Position numbers and translations under genes: made by a program
Notes under the pieces: model-generated
Seen by the model: the letters and a program-made list of their open reading frames with translations, nothing else
What the model was told of the DNA's origin: nothing
Databases searched by the model: none
Assembly (NCBI GenBank): GCA_002633005.1
Contig: NMRA01000244.1
Location: forward strand, 240,346-304,345
Origin: Phoronis australis
Taxonomy: Eukaryota > Phoronida > Phoronidae
DNA length: 64,000 bases
Direction: 5' to 3'
Shown: in pieces, positions 43,701 to 56,598 of the stretch
How positions within the stretch are numbered: the stretch's first letter is position 1
Layout: every line of letters starts with the position of its first letter

Positions 43701-45742
43701 TTAGTTACTGTAGCAGATTATAGTCAGAGAGCATTTAGCTAATCAAACCACCAGGTGGCAGGGCATAATATATCCACTGGCGACAAGCTCCAGCAGATTT
43801 TCATCAGAAGGTGGAGCATTTAAATGACAAAAACGGCAGCACAATTTGTACATTGGAGCATTACGAGTACACAAAAACAACAAGAAATTAAAGTGACTGC
43901 CTTAGTCTTGTTTTCAAAGAAAAACAAAAAGAACATGCAGAGTATTACAATTTGATGACATTACAACAACAGAAGGACTAGACTTGCAACTCAATCTCTC
44001 ACCTCAGTTTCTGGTCTAGGTATGAAAACAGGAGGTTTCACAACTAATGTCAAATCTCTGAAGTCCCATTCTCCAATGACATACTGTACAGGGATCCTGA
44101 AATAAACAATGAAAAATGATGTCCATGTTCTACCTACAGTGTTTTTTTAGTAATTTCAAATAAAATACTGAATTTCTATTGCCATTTTTCTACTTTTCCT
44201 AGGCTGACTGAAGTGCTTCAAACAACAAAAATTACCAAGTAAACAAGGGTTGTTTGATAGCAGCTGTACAGTAGAATTCAATCACTGAAGTGTATAATTT
44301 TGTTGTTACATATGAAAAAACAAAAGTTGTCGAGACCTTTGACAAATGAAAGTTTTCTCAAAATAAAATTTCCCCCAAGTTTGCCGCACACTGTGTGAAG
44401 TCACTATATTACCTCTTTAGTCGTTTCTCACACATAAGGTCCACAGTGCTCCTTTGGTCTGCTGTTAACATCTGACTTTGATCAAGTGTAGTCACCTGCA
44501 AAACAGTCACAAAAACCATGTGAAACCAAAGATTATAGACAACTGATTCGCAACTCCGACATTTTCTTGCATAGTATCCTAGAGGAGGCGCAACTCTCCT
44601 AAATTACCAATTTCAGTTTCCGGTTAGTGTATTGTAGCGGGAAGTTCTTGCATCTATTTTACTGTCCAGTAAAACGAAAAAAAAAATAGTTTCGGTATTC
44701 AGTCTTCCAATAGTAGGAGTGTTGGTATCGTGAGTACTTTTAGCACCCAACCACACAACAGACCATGATTAGCAGACGATGCACTTGCCAGAAGTAAAAC
44801 TTGCTAACTTTGCCAGGTGTCGCTAGTGAATAATGACGTCAGGGTTTCTGATTCCGTCTATTGAAAATAGACGGAATTGGCAGTCCATGTACTATAGTCT
44901 ATGATGAAACATAGTGAATATTACATCACTCTACCTCTAATATCTGTTTGTTATCTGAACTGGATAATGTAGTGCTTACACAGCTTCCTAAAATTGTGTT
45001 GAGGTTGTGATGTACTAACATCTTGTCTAAAATCTATTGGTATGTTTACACCGGCCTTTAGCCTATTTACATTGGCACAACATTTCGGGCGGTCATTCCG
45101 ATCGTCTTCAGGTGTTACAGCACTCTTAGAAGAATGACCACGGGTGTGTGGTGCACTCATGGGTGTATTGTACATTCACGGGTGTATTGTACACTCATGG
45201 TCGCCCTTGGGTTTGAGCTTGGGACATTTCATTTGTCAGTCCAGCATTCTCACCATTTAGCCACTAGGTCATCCATTAACACAATTTAGTCATGTGTTGA
45301 AAAATTGCTTTTCACCTTTCTGGTTCACCAAATTTATCTCGAGTCAGTTTTCATTGGCATTTCCAGTCAACTCTGAATGTGTCAAACTCACCATTAAATA
45401 GCTAACACAGTCCCATTAATATATTGTCTCTTCACAAAATCTATCCCTCTGATTGTCTTCAAGACTTTGCCGGAATGTCAAAAAAGCATATGAACAATCT
45501 TTACAATATTTTGTAGTAATTTTTTAACAACAGCCAATGTGCTCAGAACTCACCGTCTTCTGTCCTAGTACATGTGCTATAATATAACCAGCAGATTCCC
45601 GGGGCTCGGACAAACAGTTCTCTTCAAACACAGTTTGCCATTTCCTCAGCACATTCCCAACACAATTTACATCCTTGAGTTGAGGGTAGGCAACAACACG
45701 ACAGTAAGCTCGATGACACAGTCTGGCAATATGGCTAGCCAT
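40786..45742 (-). CDS. HEMK1: HEMK1, mitochondrial release-factor glutamine methyltransferase, 8 exons, 322 aa
   Basis: Exons: 45742-45554, 44495-44413, 44096-44003, 43684-43565, 43144-43030, 41525-41405, 41211-41116, 40936-40786 (TAA). The total is 969 nt, all phases close; human HEMK1 is 338 aa. The start at 45742 gives an arginine-rich N-terminus ([17 protein letters not shown]) that fits a mitochondrial presequence. The N-terminal domain follows ([15 protein letters not shown]), then [11 protein letters not shown] and [11 protein letters not shown]. The SAM-binding motif is ILEVGCGSG, the acidic strand is TAIDQSEEA, and the catalytic NPPY is present (VSNPPYIP). The enzyme N5-methylates the GGQ glutamine of mitochondrial release factors. 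HEMK1 is head-to-head with C3orf18 and convergent with CDC123. Confidence 0.97.
41740..42065. repeat. Diverged 73 bp tandem repeats in HEMK1 intron 5
   Basis: Four to five units containing CACTCTGTCCAGTAATAT-like and ACTATCATAGTGAGAGGCCA-like blocks. They start about 215 bp from the exon 6 acceptor. Confidence 0.75.
44851..44876. repeat. Perfect 12 bp hairpin in HEMK1 intron 1
   Basis: ATTCCGTCTATT and AATAGACGGAAT are separated by two bases. A CRE-like TGACGTCA half lies just upstream (TAATGACGTCAGG, 44831). Its role is unknown; it may be the tip of a decayed mobile element. Confidence 0.6.
45185..45285 (-). repeat. tRNA-derived SINE-like fragment in HEMK1 intron 1
   Basis: On the minus strand: GACCTAGTGGCTAAATGG (box A-like), and about 40 nt later AGCTCAAACCC (box B-like). 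It resembles the intron 2 array of CDC123 in its GACCTAGTGG start. Confidence 0.4.
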
Positions 45743-46379
45743 GTACCACACAGACGATCACCACCACTATCAGAGGTGTAGTCCCAATGTCTTTACTAGT
45801 TGCATGTAGGTTGCTTACCTGCAGATATATGACTGAGTTGGCATATTATAAAAAGTATCAAGTCACATTTTGATCAATACCTCAAAGGAAACTAAATTAA
45901 AAATTTACATTTTAAGCAGCCTATAGTGACTTCACGTGATAGAAATGTTCTAGTCTAAAAAGAAATGGTTGATTTGGCTACGGCACTGAATTTCACATAC
46001 AATGAAACTTTAAAACCATCGATTCTCTGCAGGTTGTGATCGCGTTTGAATGGACGTTTGTTTTAGAGATTTGCATGATTTGCTGAATTATTCCTTTGCG
46101 CTGGCCTGTTGCCTCGAGAAGAATCAAAAGTGTTATGCTAATCATGTAGACAATACAGCGTTCTCTTGTTCAGTAACTTTTCCAGACGTGAAGGGTGCTG
46201 AACGTGCGATAACCATTACAGGGTTCTGTCGTTCAGTAACTTTTCCAAACATGAGGGGTGCTGAACGTGCGATAACATCTGGCTCTTTTGTTAACTGCCC
46301 AGCTCAGTCTTTTGTCCCAAGCAGGCCAATTATCTCCCAGGCTTCAAAAAAAATGTATGGTGATTGCACGCTATTACCG

Positions 46380-46760
46380 AACGCATATTCAGAACACAGT
46401 CAAACCCAGTGCGTTGGTAATCCGTTTGGACAGAATAGATTGTCTTAAATTCTGTTGTATTTGGGTGATTTTGGTGATTACCGTGCAAAACTTAACATGA
46501 TCAGCATTTGACGAGGAATTCAGAAGTGCTATTGGTTTAAGCTCAGATATGTTATAACTTAACTTTCATTTTTATCAGCCCAGCCCAGTCAGGCTAGATA
46601 CGATCTGATCGGAGATTAGAGCAATTATCGAACAAAAGAGCGCAGGCCCTTCAGAATGACAGAATGGAGTTAATCAGTCGTGTAAGATATCGGCTAGGGG
46701 GGTAAACTTCCCAACCTATTGTTCGGATATAGAATCGAACAAGATGGGAGCAACGGGATG
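46380..46760. repeat. Second copy of the dispersed repeat seen at 12480-13010
   Basis: Shares GCAATTATCGAACAAAA and ATGGAGTTAATCAGTCGTG blocks with 12775-12842, with substitutions and indels. No intact frame. Confidence 0.7.
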
Positions 46761-48138
46761 TCGCCATTATGTCAAATGTCACAATTTCATTTGTCATTTG
46801 AGTAACTGCTTTTTGACCTCCGTAAAAGTTAAGCTAGTAGTAGTACGTCAAATGCATCACATGTTATGTTAACGCTATTTAAAGAATATCACAATAATCA
46901 CACCATGATGATAGTGAAGCGTATTCATTTAGAATGCAGGCACATTACAGTAGTACAGCCTACAGGACAGTCAGAAAACATGCACTCAAAAGTCAAAGCT
47001 ATCGAGATACATACAGCCGGTGGGACAACAGGACCGTGGGAGTATTTTATTCCTTAGGCGATTTTCTTCGTTTCACAAAAAGATTGGTGCTGTTTAACAT
47101 CCATCTGAACACATGATGACTATGGTGTGTAAAAGAGTTAACTTGTTGTGAACTTGAAAACCGGCGAGAGGGTACCGGGGAAGCAACTTTTCGTCTGTCA
47201 GCTGTTTAACTAAAGTGGCAATAACGTAGTTTTAAAAATAATCGATGTAATGTCAATTCTTTGTGTAATAACGAATATTTGGAAGTTTTCTGCCACAATA
47301 ATGAAAACTAATTCTACAAATTCATAGTTTTATTTAATTTTTAAAGATAAATGTGACTAATTAAATACCAGTATATTAATTCAATGTTGAAAAACCTTTC
47401 GCTGCAACTCCAAAGTTATCTGTAGTTTTGTCTCGAGTTTCGACAGCTCTCTGAACAAACGACCTAGCAAGTAAACATTGGTTTATAACAACAAATGTGA
47501 GTCAAGGAATTGGAATGATTCGGTTGTTTTATAGAACTGCTGTCTGATACATCTGTATCCGACAATATTAAGAACAAACTACTCAGAAAATTGATTGTTT
47601 AGGACGTGGATGCGATGGCCGCTAGGCGCTCGACTCGGTCGAATCCGTCACTCCACAAGGCATAGTTCTCAAAAACTACATAATGCAATGAAGGGAATGT
47701 AACTTCTTGCTTTCCTGCTGTACCAAATTGGGACTGAAAGACTGACAAAGACAAAAATAACTATGGCAAGTTTAATTATATATTCATAGTGGACGTCACT
47801 TCAGAGATCGGTTAACACAGCTACGAGCTAGGTCGTTCACAAATAGGGCACACAGTAAGTGGGTGCCCCAGATGGGTGCACCCGTCTCAAAAAGGCATGC
47901 AGATATCTAATGCTGACAAAAATGTCAAGTTTAGAGGCCGCTTTAATGTAGCCCAGCAAGCTATTCCAGCCTCGACTGTTTTAGGAGAGACTAGGAGACA
48001 ATGAGACATGCTAGCTATTGTTGTGACAAGTGACTTATGGGTGTGACAAAAAGTTATCTCTGAATCTCTTAACTGCCAAGAGGCAAATTAGCTTCTTGGT
48101 CGAGAAGTTTGGACTGTTGCCTGATTGCCATTTCAGGC

Positions 48139-48173
48139 CATTCATTGACTGTTATTTTAACAGTCAATGAATG
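48139..48173. repeat. Perfect 15 bp stem, 5 nt loop hairpin
   Basis: CATTCATTGACTGTT, loop ATTTT, AACAGTCAATGAATG. There is no T-tract after it and no gene context; function is unknown. Confidence 0.8.
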
Positions 48174-50014
48174 ATCCCAAATAAGATTTTTGGTGAGATC
48201 GTGGTACATTAGGAAAGCATGGAAGTTACACCCTGTCTGTTCTGTCGACGTTTATGTTTGACTTCAAACGCATTAGTTATAATGGTATTAAGTCTTCAAT
48301 TTTGTTGATGGAACGAAGGATTATTCTAAAAAATGTTGACTAAAAGAGTTGGAAGTATTTAAAAACTATATAACTACTTCCAAAGTTGTCCATCTTTGCT
48401 TGAAGGAACAATATTATGGAACTTTGATAAGTTAGTCTGTTTAAAGCATAATTTGCAGAAAATCTTTGGTATAGAGACTTGTTGTGTAATATATTCTATT
48501 TGAAGTACAAAAAAGATTAAGATAAGCTCCTGTGGTTAAGTCCAGAGCCACAAGCAGCTTAATGATGTGCACGACATGAAATGATATAAAAACTGATCTA
48601 GTGTGACCACCAAGCAAGCAAGCCTTGAGTGATTGAAATTAGCATGATTACTAAAATTTCTCTGGCCATTTTCTTAAAAGACACCATAGGCAGACTTGAA
48701 AACTTTGTCCTCAAAAAACCTGTTGATTGATAACAGAGCACTCTTGAGTTTAAGCTCAGGCGTTTCATGTAATGGGCCCAACCAGTGAGGCCTGCACTTC
48801 TGATGTACCGCAAAAGACATCAGACTGCTTTCAATCTTTTTATACACACTTCATGTCGCTAATTACTGAATCGTAGGCGACGACACCTTCTAATTCAGAC
48901 TGTATGTGACGTGCATCTGAAAATGTTCTGCCAGTTACCCTGGCTAAACTATCATGTTACTACCTTTTGAATGTAGTTGGAGTCTTTAAATCCTTCCAAC
49001 TCAAATAATTTCTCTTGCAATCAACATTTTTTGGAACAGTCCTATGTTCCATCAATGAAATTAATTGTTAAGTGAGCCATTCCTTCTATCGTGAGTTAAT
49101 GATGCATATAATTAGCTGATAAGCCAGGCTAATTTCCAGTTAATATCTCATAGCTTGGATTTTTGTTGACATAATTGCTAATGACCAATTTTTGAAAATT
49201 CAAGAAACTACATTTTCTAATTTTTCATCCTCTATTCTGATTTTATGGTTTCCATGGTTTTCATGACCCAAAAAGAAAATAGAAAAATAGAGCATGGATG
49301 CTTTTCAGCTCTTCTGTTGAGATGTGGTCTGATAAGAGACAGTAACTGCCCTCACTGTGTGACCTGGTGAATAGTGGCTGTGTTGGTGACTTGCCCCTAG
49401 GGAGACTGGAGTATGATTAGAACAGGTCACGGTCGGGACTGACCCCATTGTCATGTATCAGATTACACCATGTGCTTTACTGTTTGTTTATCACATGACA
49501 GCCATGTGGCATATGACCCCATGACCTTAGATTGTCCTTATAATGACTCTCACTGCTAGATGCTAGTTAGTTAACCATTGGACTTGAATGTCGTACGTGC
49601 TTTGATACAGTTCTTATATCTAATACATTATATATGATTGAATTCATATGTGGTTACTCACAATATTACATAGTCACACGACATTGAAGAAATTCAAGAG
49701 ATTTCACCAAATCAATCCTTATCTGGTTCAAAGTGCATGTTTCCAGCATGGCATTTAGCTGTTTATTAATACTACACATTCTTTTACAGGTTTGTAGACA
49801 TCCATTGAATGCCAACAGAGGAGTAGACATTAAGTAGATAAACACATTTGAGACCAAGAGATTTATTTGCACGTCTTGTTCTCAACATCTGAAATGTTTA
49901 GCTAGTCTCCTGCACCTAACAATATCTAAATTCAGTTAATGTCAAGCTATGAATTGGGGTCACCCCAAAAACCTAGAAAGTGGATATCAATAATTAGAGT
50001 GGCACCTGGTGGGC

Positions 50015-53000
50015 ATGATGGAGACCAGCACAAGTGGGCTTCATGGATTTGGAGTGATTATACACAACAGTAGCACGACGACCCCTGACCCCAGTGAGAG
50101 CCATGTGGTGCCTGTTGGGCATATACTTCTTTATATCTTTATTCCACTTGGATGTCTGGTGTTGATTGCTGTGCTGGCCCTGGTGGTAAGTAGGATATAA
50201 CTGTGTCGGAGACCCTGTTGATAATAATAAGGTCAAAGTTCACCAACGCTGTGGACCAAGCTGTAATAGGTGCATTCAGGCAGTCACATGAAATCTCATC
50301 CCACTGCCACCATGGATGTGAATGGAATTTTGTTCTCATTTCATTTGGTTATCCAAAACTGGGTCCTCTCTAACTGACCACTACATTGTGAATGTTGATT
50401 CTTATGTTTGTATGATCAGACATGGGTTTCATTGTCCTAAATTCTTGCAAAAAAGCAAGAACTTGCAATGCAAGACTTAGCGAGATATTGCCATGTACTG
50501 CAAGCTGAAACCATGTAATCACTTTACCAAGATTCTTGCATTTACGGAACTTTACTCTGATAAATTGTTAAGTACAACTAAATGTTCAAATTTCCTTATA
50601 ATGCAACTAGGAAAATGAGAAAGGCAGTTGGAGGAATTTGCTGAAAACTCGCTTACTAATTTAGAGACCTGTTGTATTTACGCTGAACTCGGACACAGTT
50701 TCATGATAGGGTTGTTCTGTTATGACGTCTGCTTTTTGACTTGATAGGATACAATTTCTCGGTTTGTTCGGATCGGCCTTATACAAGTTTTTCTGTTGAA
50801 TTCTTGACACTCAATGAATTAATCACAAGGCAAACTGTGTATAAAAAATATGCTATAATTACCTTACCACAGCATTGCTGTTGCTATTTGCTGCCTCTGC
50901 ATGTCATCTATGTGTCATCTATGTGTCATCATTTCTGTCGTGTTGTGTCTGCGTTCAGGGTTGCTCAGCACTGTAAGACTGTTTGTAGTGAAGTTTTGTA
51001 AGTGAATTGTACTCAGTCTGTGTGGTGTCTATTAGTTAACCAGTTGTTCACGAGCCATTTTTTCTCAAAATTTGAGCTTTAGCTTCATATTCATACCTTT
51101 TAGTTTAAATTTGAAGTTGTATTTTTATTTTACCAGCTTTAGTTTGTGTACCATAATATTTTTATTGTAAATCGTTTCAGGTTTTATGCATCATAAAGAA
51201 AAACAGGTAGGTTAAGTCATTTTGTGTAGGTCTTTGTGTCAATACTGGGAGTATAGAGTGGTGAAAGGGTGTGGAAACAACACTGGGACTGGACCTATGA
51301 TTCCATGGGCTAGACTCTGGAATCAATACAACTGGAAAACTGTTTCTTCATCCTGCCTTTACGTCTCATTCTGTTTTACCATTCTTGAGACTTAGAGTTA
51401 CAATTGTATGTTAGACAAACAGCATCATAACCTGGTGCCTGTGCATTGTGCCTGCGTGAAAAAATTTGAGCGGGCCGCTACGCTCCTTTTTGGCCCCACC
51501 ACTCGTAAAGCTTGCTCAATTTGACCACCACTGACACATCCAATTCTGACACCAGGAAAACATAACCACTATGCAAAAATTCCCAGTAAAAATGAATAGG
51601 TAATACAACTTACATGGCTACTGTCAATGTTTGTGGACAAACGGGAAAGTAATAATTTTAAATCAATCATTTTGAACATTTTTATTATCCCCTTGTGTTC
51701 GCTAAGTGCCTTGATCTGCATTCAGCACTGCCTGGTTATCCAGCAATGCACAGCAATTGAATATAGTTAGTAACCAGGCAACTGCCTTGACATTAGTTTT
51801 CTAAAATGGCAAAGCGCCAATGAACATTAATGAAATGGTTGGAAAAACTATAAATTTTATTCATTTTATTGGGTTGAATCCTGTTTGCAAAATAGGTCGA
51901 ACAACAATGTGAATTATATTGTATGAAATAGTCAATAGTCAATAGTTAAATGAACCATCAACCAGTATAATTATCTCAGTAGTCATCTGCATGGAATCAA
52001 TGAATAAATCATCAGGTACACCAGCTAACGTCGATCCAACTGATTTACGTTGAGCATGAATATAATACATCAATATTAAGGAAAGTTGTTTCATTATACG
52101 AGTTAAGTAATCAGGCTAAACAGACTGTTCTATGTTCTAGAACTGGAGCATTCAACTTAAACGAGTTGTCTTAAGCCCTGTCCTAATGCAATTTTAATTG
52201 ACACGTTAAAAGATTCAAAACTTCATTCACAAAGATCACACTGTGACACTTCCTTGTGTTGCAGCAGCCAGGGATCCACGTCTGCTTTGACCATCCATTA
52301 CCATGGTCCTTTCGAAGCCCACACAATGGGGGGGGGGGTTCTCTCTTCTTATGCTGCGCCAACGGACTTTGCATCCCTGTGGGACCATTCAACCACACTC
52401 CTTTCGAAACCCATATATGAACTAACCATTGCAGGTTATACAAGCTGTGTCATAACTTTATACCTGTTTGCACTTATTATGAACTAAACTATGCAGGTTA
52501 AACAACCTATGTCATAACCTAATGCCTGTGTACACATGTGAACTAACCATTGTAGGTTAGACAAGCTGCATCTTAGCCTTTTGCCTATGTACACATAACT
52601 ATGAACTAACCAGTAGGTTAGACAATCTGTGTCATAACTTAATGCCTGTGTATACATATGAACTATTGTAGGTTAGACAAGCTACGTCATAACCTAATGC
52701 CTGTGTACACGTATGAAGCAGGTGAGGATGATGAGGACCAGGAGTGGGAGTCTGAACTACTGGAGGACCAGATGCAACATCTACCATTCACTAATACTAG
52801 GGTAGGTTACAGATTGACTGTGTTAAGAAGTGTTGTTATGAAGCTGAAGATGGCGCTGTACTCACCATTCTCCTCAGGATAACTTCTACAGTACAACATG
52901 TTTGACTATAACCGACAGAATATGTCAATTTCAGGACTAGTTTGATGAGCGGAGTTTTGTTCCATTACTATTAAAGATTATTTGTTGTTTAGGTTCACAT

Positions 53001-53863
53001 ACATTTAATATGTGAACACCTCATAGATCAAGTTAAGATACAGCGCTTCTGTCTGACACTATATATAGTTGATTCAGACTGCTTGCCATTAAGGAACTGG
53101 TCTCAACATGATTCTGAGATTGGGATGAACTTGCAGTTTGTTCCTGCTGGAGACCGGGATCAATAAATTCACTCTTGAATCTAGCGCATTTGATCAGCAG
53201 TACTGCTTTCAAAGCAAACATAACTTGATGTGTCAAGTCAATTTATGGAGCCAGGTAACCACAGCAACAAGCTGTTGGTTTTTCTCAAGCCCAGAGATCA
53301 CGTCTATTCTGAGTGAGGTTTTGTTTTGTAATGACCAGTAGTCTAACTCTAAACGGTAAGCATTCTCCAGTTTGGGACAGTCTCTGAAATTCGGGACAAT
53401 GAAATTCCAGATGAAATTGGATTTTCTTCATTCTGGAAATTGGGAGTTTTATATCAACAGAATCTGAAAAGTAAACTTGCCAGTTCGTAAAATCGTTAAA
53501 AATAGTCACCGCTGCAGTGCTTTCATGCATCCCAGTAGTGTGTGACATCAACGTGAATGATTGTTGATGATGGTAATTCTTGAAATTAGGACAGCTAATA
53601 CCTATTTCTAAAACTTTGTGCAAGCTCTGACCTTGAGCAAAATAAATAATTTTTCACCGTCCCAAGCTGGAGAGTTTTTACCATAGTTTTGTCTGATAAA
53701 AGGTACTACATCTTATTTTAAGCTTTAGTCTTTCAGGTCAGAACGTGGAACAGTACACTTCAGACACATGGTCACATTACGAAGACTGACGTTTCTACTT
53801 CGTTTTCAGAGTCCTATTGTTCAAAATCGACCTAAGTTGGAATTCGACAGTGAAAGAGTGTAG
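50015..53863 (+). CDS. C3orf18: C3orf18-like small single-pass membrane protein, 4 exons, 126 aa
   Basis: Exons: 50015-50185, 51181-51206, 52672-52801, 53810-53863 (TAG). The total is 381 nt and phases close. Residues about 1-34 are Ser/Thr-rich and extracellular-like (ATG-ATG start at 50015). One membrane span follows (about 35-62, ILLYIFIPLGCLVLIAVLAL...), then a basic stop-transfer (IIKKNR). The best match to human C3orf18 is the juxtamembrane block RLDKLRHNLMPVY followed by an acidic stretch (EDDEDQEWESELLE), and a C-terminus with NRPKLEFD. Function is unknown in all species I know of. The head-to-head position beside HEMK1 supports orthology. Start choice is by first ATG after upstream stops; a further 5' exon is possible. 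Confidence 0.85.
52423..52671 (+). repeat. Minisatellite made of copies of the C3orf18 exon 3 acceptor and exon start
   Basis: Four units of about 60 bp precede exon 3, and the true acceptor plus the first roughly 45 nt of exon 3 form the fifth unit. Each unit has the order GAACTAACCATTGTAGG, then TTAGACAAGCT, then GTCATAACCTAATGCCTGTG. Upstream units keep the AG acceptor but are mostly broken by stops; the second unit (near 52496) stays open for about 20 codons. Confidence 0.9.
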
Positions 53864-54772
53864 ACACGTAGAGGTCAAGATGTCCTAAGAATTTGAAGCC
53901 AGAACAAAGATTCACCCACAATCCTTCATAACTTGTATACTGTCTGTTATAGTGGTGAGTTGGCCATGTGTGCCTGCAGGCTCTACTATTGTCATGTAAA
54001 GTGTTATTTTTATTTGAAAGAGACTTGTATGTGTTCAGTCTTGTTTACAGTTTGAATATAGACAAATTTCTTATAGACTGGTCTTACAGTATATGTTCTG
54101 TGAGATCTGATATGATGTGATGTCACTGAATAATTTGCAGTGATTACAAGGGTCAACTACTAAACTTTGTATGTGCGTATTTATGCGCATATGCCGAAAT
54201 AGTGCATTTTTCAAAGAAAATTTTGAACGTTTCCAGTGAAACCAGTTAAAATGCCAGCAGTTTTCAATTGAAAAACAAACTAAGTGACTAAATACACGTC
54301 TTGCCTAATTGTGTGAGCCTATATCATTTGCACGATTCTTCAGTACATTCCATGAGCCAAACAGCTGAGAATATGTAGAGTATATCCAGATCATCCCTTT
54401 CAAGCATGGTCTTACACAAACGTTTGCATATAGGCACATCTGCCTAATTCCAGATATAGGGCGCAACTTTGAATTTTAGGCATGTGAGCCTAAATATGCA
54501 CATATAAGGTAGTTAGGACATGGTTTTTACCCAGGATGCCTTTTCGGAAATCTCTGGACTTGTGTAACGTTGATTTGACTGTTACTTTATTTGACTACAT
54601 ATCATTTAGTTTTGCCTAAAAGCTTGTAGTATAATCTGCTCTGCCTGTTATAGAGTTCTATCCTGCCTCATGTGTTCATATTAGAATGCGTGATATTTTA
54701 CCTCCATTATGGTGAAGTGTATTCCTGCCTGTTGACAAGTTTCAGTTCAAAATTGTAATGGTATACTAGTAC

Positions 54773-54795
54773 AGTGGAACCTCGTTATAACAGAC
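54773..54795. mobile_element. Solitary pogo/Tigger-like terminal repeat
   Basis: CAGTGGAACCTCGTTATAAC is the usual start of pogo-superfamily terminal inverted repeats as I know them. Only one end is visible, so this is a remnant at most. Confidence 0.35.
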
Positions 54796-55164
54796 ATGTA
54801 CATCAAGGAACCTTTGGAATCTGTTATATAATTTATTGTAAGCAGGGTAGACTTGCATACTTTTGAGGGGACTTGAAAGTTTGTAGTTTATGTCGCTTGT
54901 TCTAAACTAGGTGCATTGTAATGAGGTTTGATCGTCGCGGAATGTGGTTTTGGTTGGCGAAGAGGAGTAGGAGTTTTGTCTGTTTTAGATTTCCATTCTT
55001 CTACGGCTTGATATATTTTTGAGGTGTGCGTCCATTTCTCCTCAGTGGTGTGTCCTCACACTGTATTTATGAATAGTGCAAGCTTCAGGCGTTATTTATT
55101 TTTATTGATATACCATATTTATATATTCCAAATGCTTATATCGCAGTGTCATGTGATGTGCTAC

Positions 55165-55570
55165 TTAATATGTTTATGGCTGATGCAACAGTGAGTATAA
55201 TGTATCAATAGCTTGGGTGTGCCCCTGTTCACATGGTCAAGTATGTACCGCAACTGTGGTATTGGTGAATCCTGTGTTTGTAAATGATCCTGCAGTATAA
55301 TTTACTAACACTTCGGCATGCCTGTGTTCACATGGTCCGGTATTTACTGGAACTGTGACATTTATGAATCCCGTGTTTGTTAGTGATGATACAGTATAAT
55401 TTATCAATTGGTATACCCGTGTTCACATGGTCGTGCATTTACTGGAACTGTCACATTTATGAATTGTGTGTTTGTAAATCATACAACAGTGTGATCTACC
55501 AATACCTTGATATGCTTGTGTTCACGTGGTCTAGTATTTCCTAGAGTAGCGACTTTTATGTACCCTAGTA
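55165..55570. repeat. Four diverged units of a roughly 107 bp tandem repeat
   Basis: Each has GTGTTCACATGGTC (or a near variant), then ATTTACTGGAACTGT, then TATGAATCC...GTGTTTGTAAATGAT. Substitutions are frequent, so the array is old. Confidence 0.8.
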
Positions 55571-56496
55571 TAGCGCTTCCTGCATTTTGATTGCTGCATT
55601 TCTTAATCCATATTAATTTGTCCCTTAAACTCTTTGTCCAAGAGCTGCTGAGTTTACATCTGACAGTAAAACCTTTCCATCTATATTTCAGTCAAACCGT
55701 TTCATGTTAATGAATCCATCCGGAAATTTTCTATAACATAGTTGTTAACCACAGGTTGGTGTGATTAAATCAACACAACGTGTGCACGTCACTGTTGGCT
55801 TGGGAAGTGTAAAGTCACCCCAAGTAACTGTTAATTGTACAGGTTTGTTGTATTGCATGTAGACAATGCTAATGCATGGTCACAGATTACATGTAGTACT
55901 TCAGAGAAAAAGAAGCTTGAGACTTCTAATGAAGATTCAGTATTTTCTGCAAAATGTTTAGAACCGAGTTCCTGCTGTGAAGATTGTTTTTTATTGACTT
56001 GCCTGGTGTTATATTGAGAAGACATGTAGCTGTGAGTTTAAATTTAATAGAATCTCTCCATCAGTTGATCTAGTTGTTATTGCCGTTTCGTGAGTCTTGG
56101 CTGTAAAGTGGCAATTAATTGTGCGTAGCTGATAGTCTCACTGTACCTGTCATAGCACGTGTGTACGCAAGGTAGTCTGTTGTTTCTTTCATAAACTAAA
56201 ATGATTACTTCCAAACAAGCTGCCATAAATGACTGCTTTTGCCACAGATAAAGCTGTATACCTTCCTGTCCAGTGTCCTCCAAATTTTTGACAATTTTAT
56301 TACTTACAAATAAGTTTCATACCATTGGCTAGTTAACAATTTGCGACGCATATCTGACAAAACTTTATTTGGCAAGTGTTGAAGTAATTTACTACACGTC
56401 ATGCTGCTAATGACGACAGGTCAAGGTCATGACCTTGGTTCTACGCGTTACTTCATGGCAGCAGCGTAAACTGTGATTTGTAACAAAAATTATTTT

Positions 56497-56598
56497 GAAT
56501 ATTTATTAAAAATGAATATTTATTAAAAATGAATATTTATTAAAAATGAATATTTATTAAAAATGAATATTTATTAAAAATGAATATTTATTAAAAAG
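56497..56598. repeat. 17 bp AT-rich tandem repeat, six units
   Basis: Unit GAATATTTATTAAAAAT, essentially perfect copies. Confidence 0.95.

Larger units (their letters stand above)
45743..50014. other. Region between divergent HEMK1 and C3orf18
   Basis: 4.3 kb with no supported coding exon. 46150-46290 holds two copies of a roughly 63 bp unit (GTTCAGTAACTTTTCC...GGTGCTGAACGTGCGATAAC). 46380-46760 is the second copy of the 12480-13010 dispersed repeat. 48139-48173 is a perfect hairpin. A minus-strand open frame at 48598-48813 shows nothing I recognise. Untranslated first exons of C3orf18 may lie here. Confidence 0.6.

Noticed and set aside
44580-44800. Minus-strand stretch beginning MVCCVVGC, resembling the start of a THAP zinc finger
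   Set aside because: A stop follows the eighth codon and the later THAP residues (W, P, AVPTIF-type motif) are not seen.
40786-45742. HEMK1 as bacterial contamination (prmC)
   Set aside because: It has seven introns with GT-AG borders and a mitochondrial-type leader, and sits between animal genes.
46050-46448. 132-codon plus-strand frame between HEMK1 and C3orf18
   Set aside because: Most of it is a two-copy tandem repeat followed by the dispersed repeat shared with 12480-13010; no domain or splice support.
48598-48813. 71-codon minus-strand frame that might be a reverse-transcriptase tail
   Set aside because: No RT motif or neighbouring domain could be recognised.
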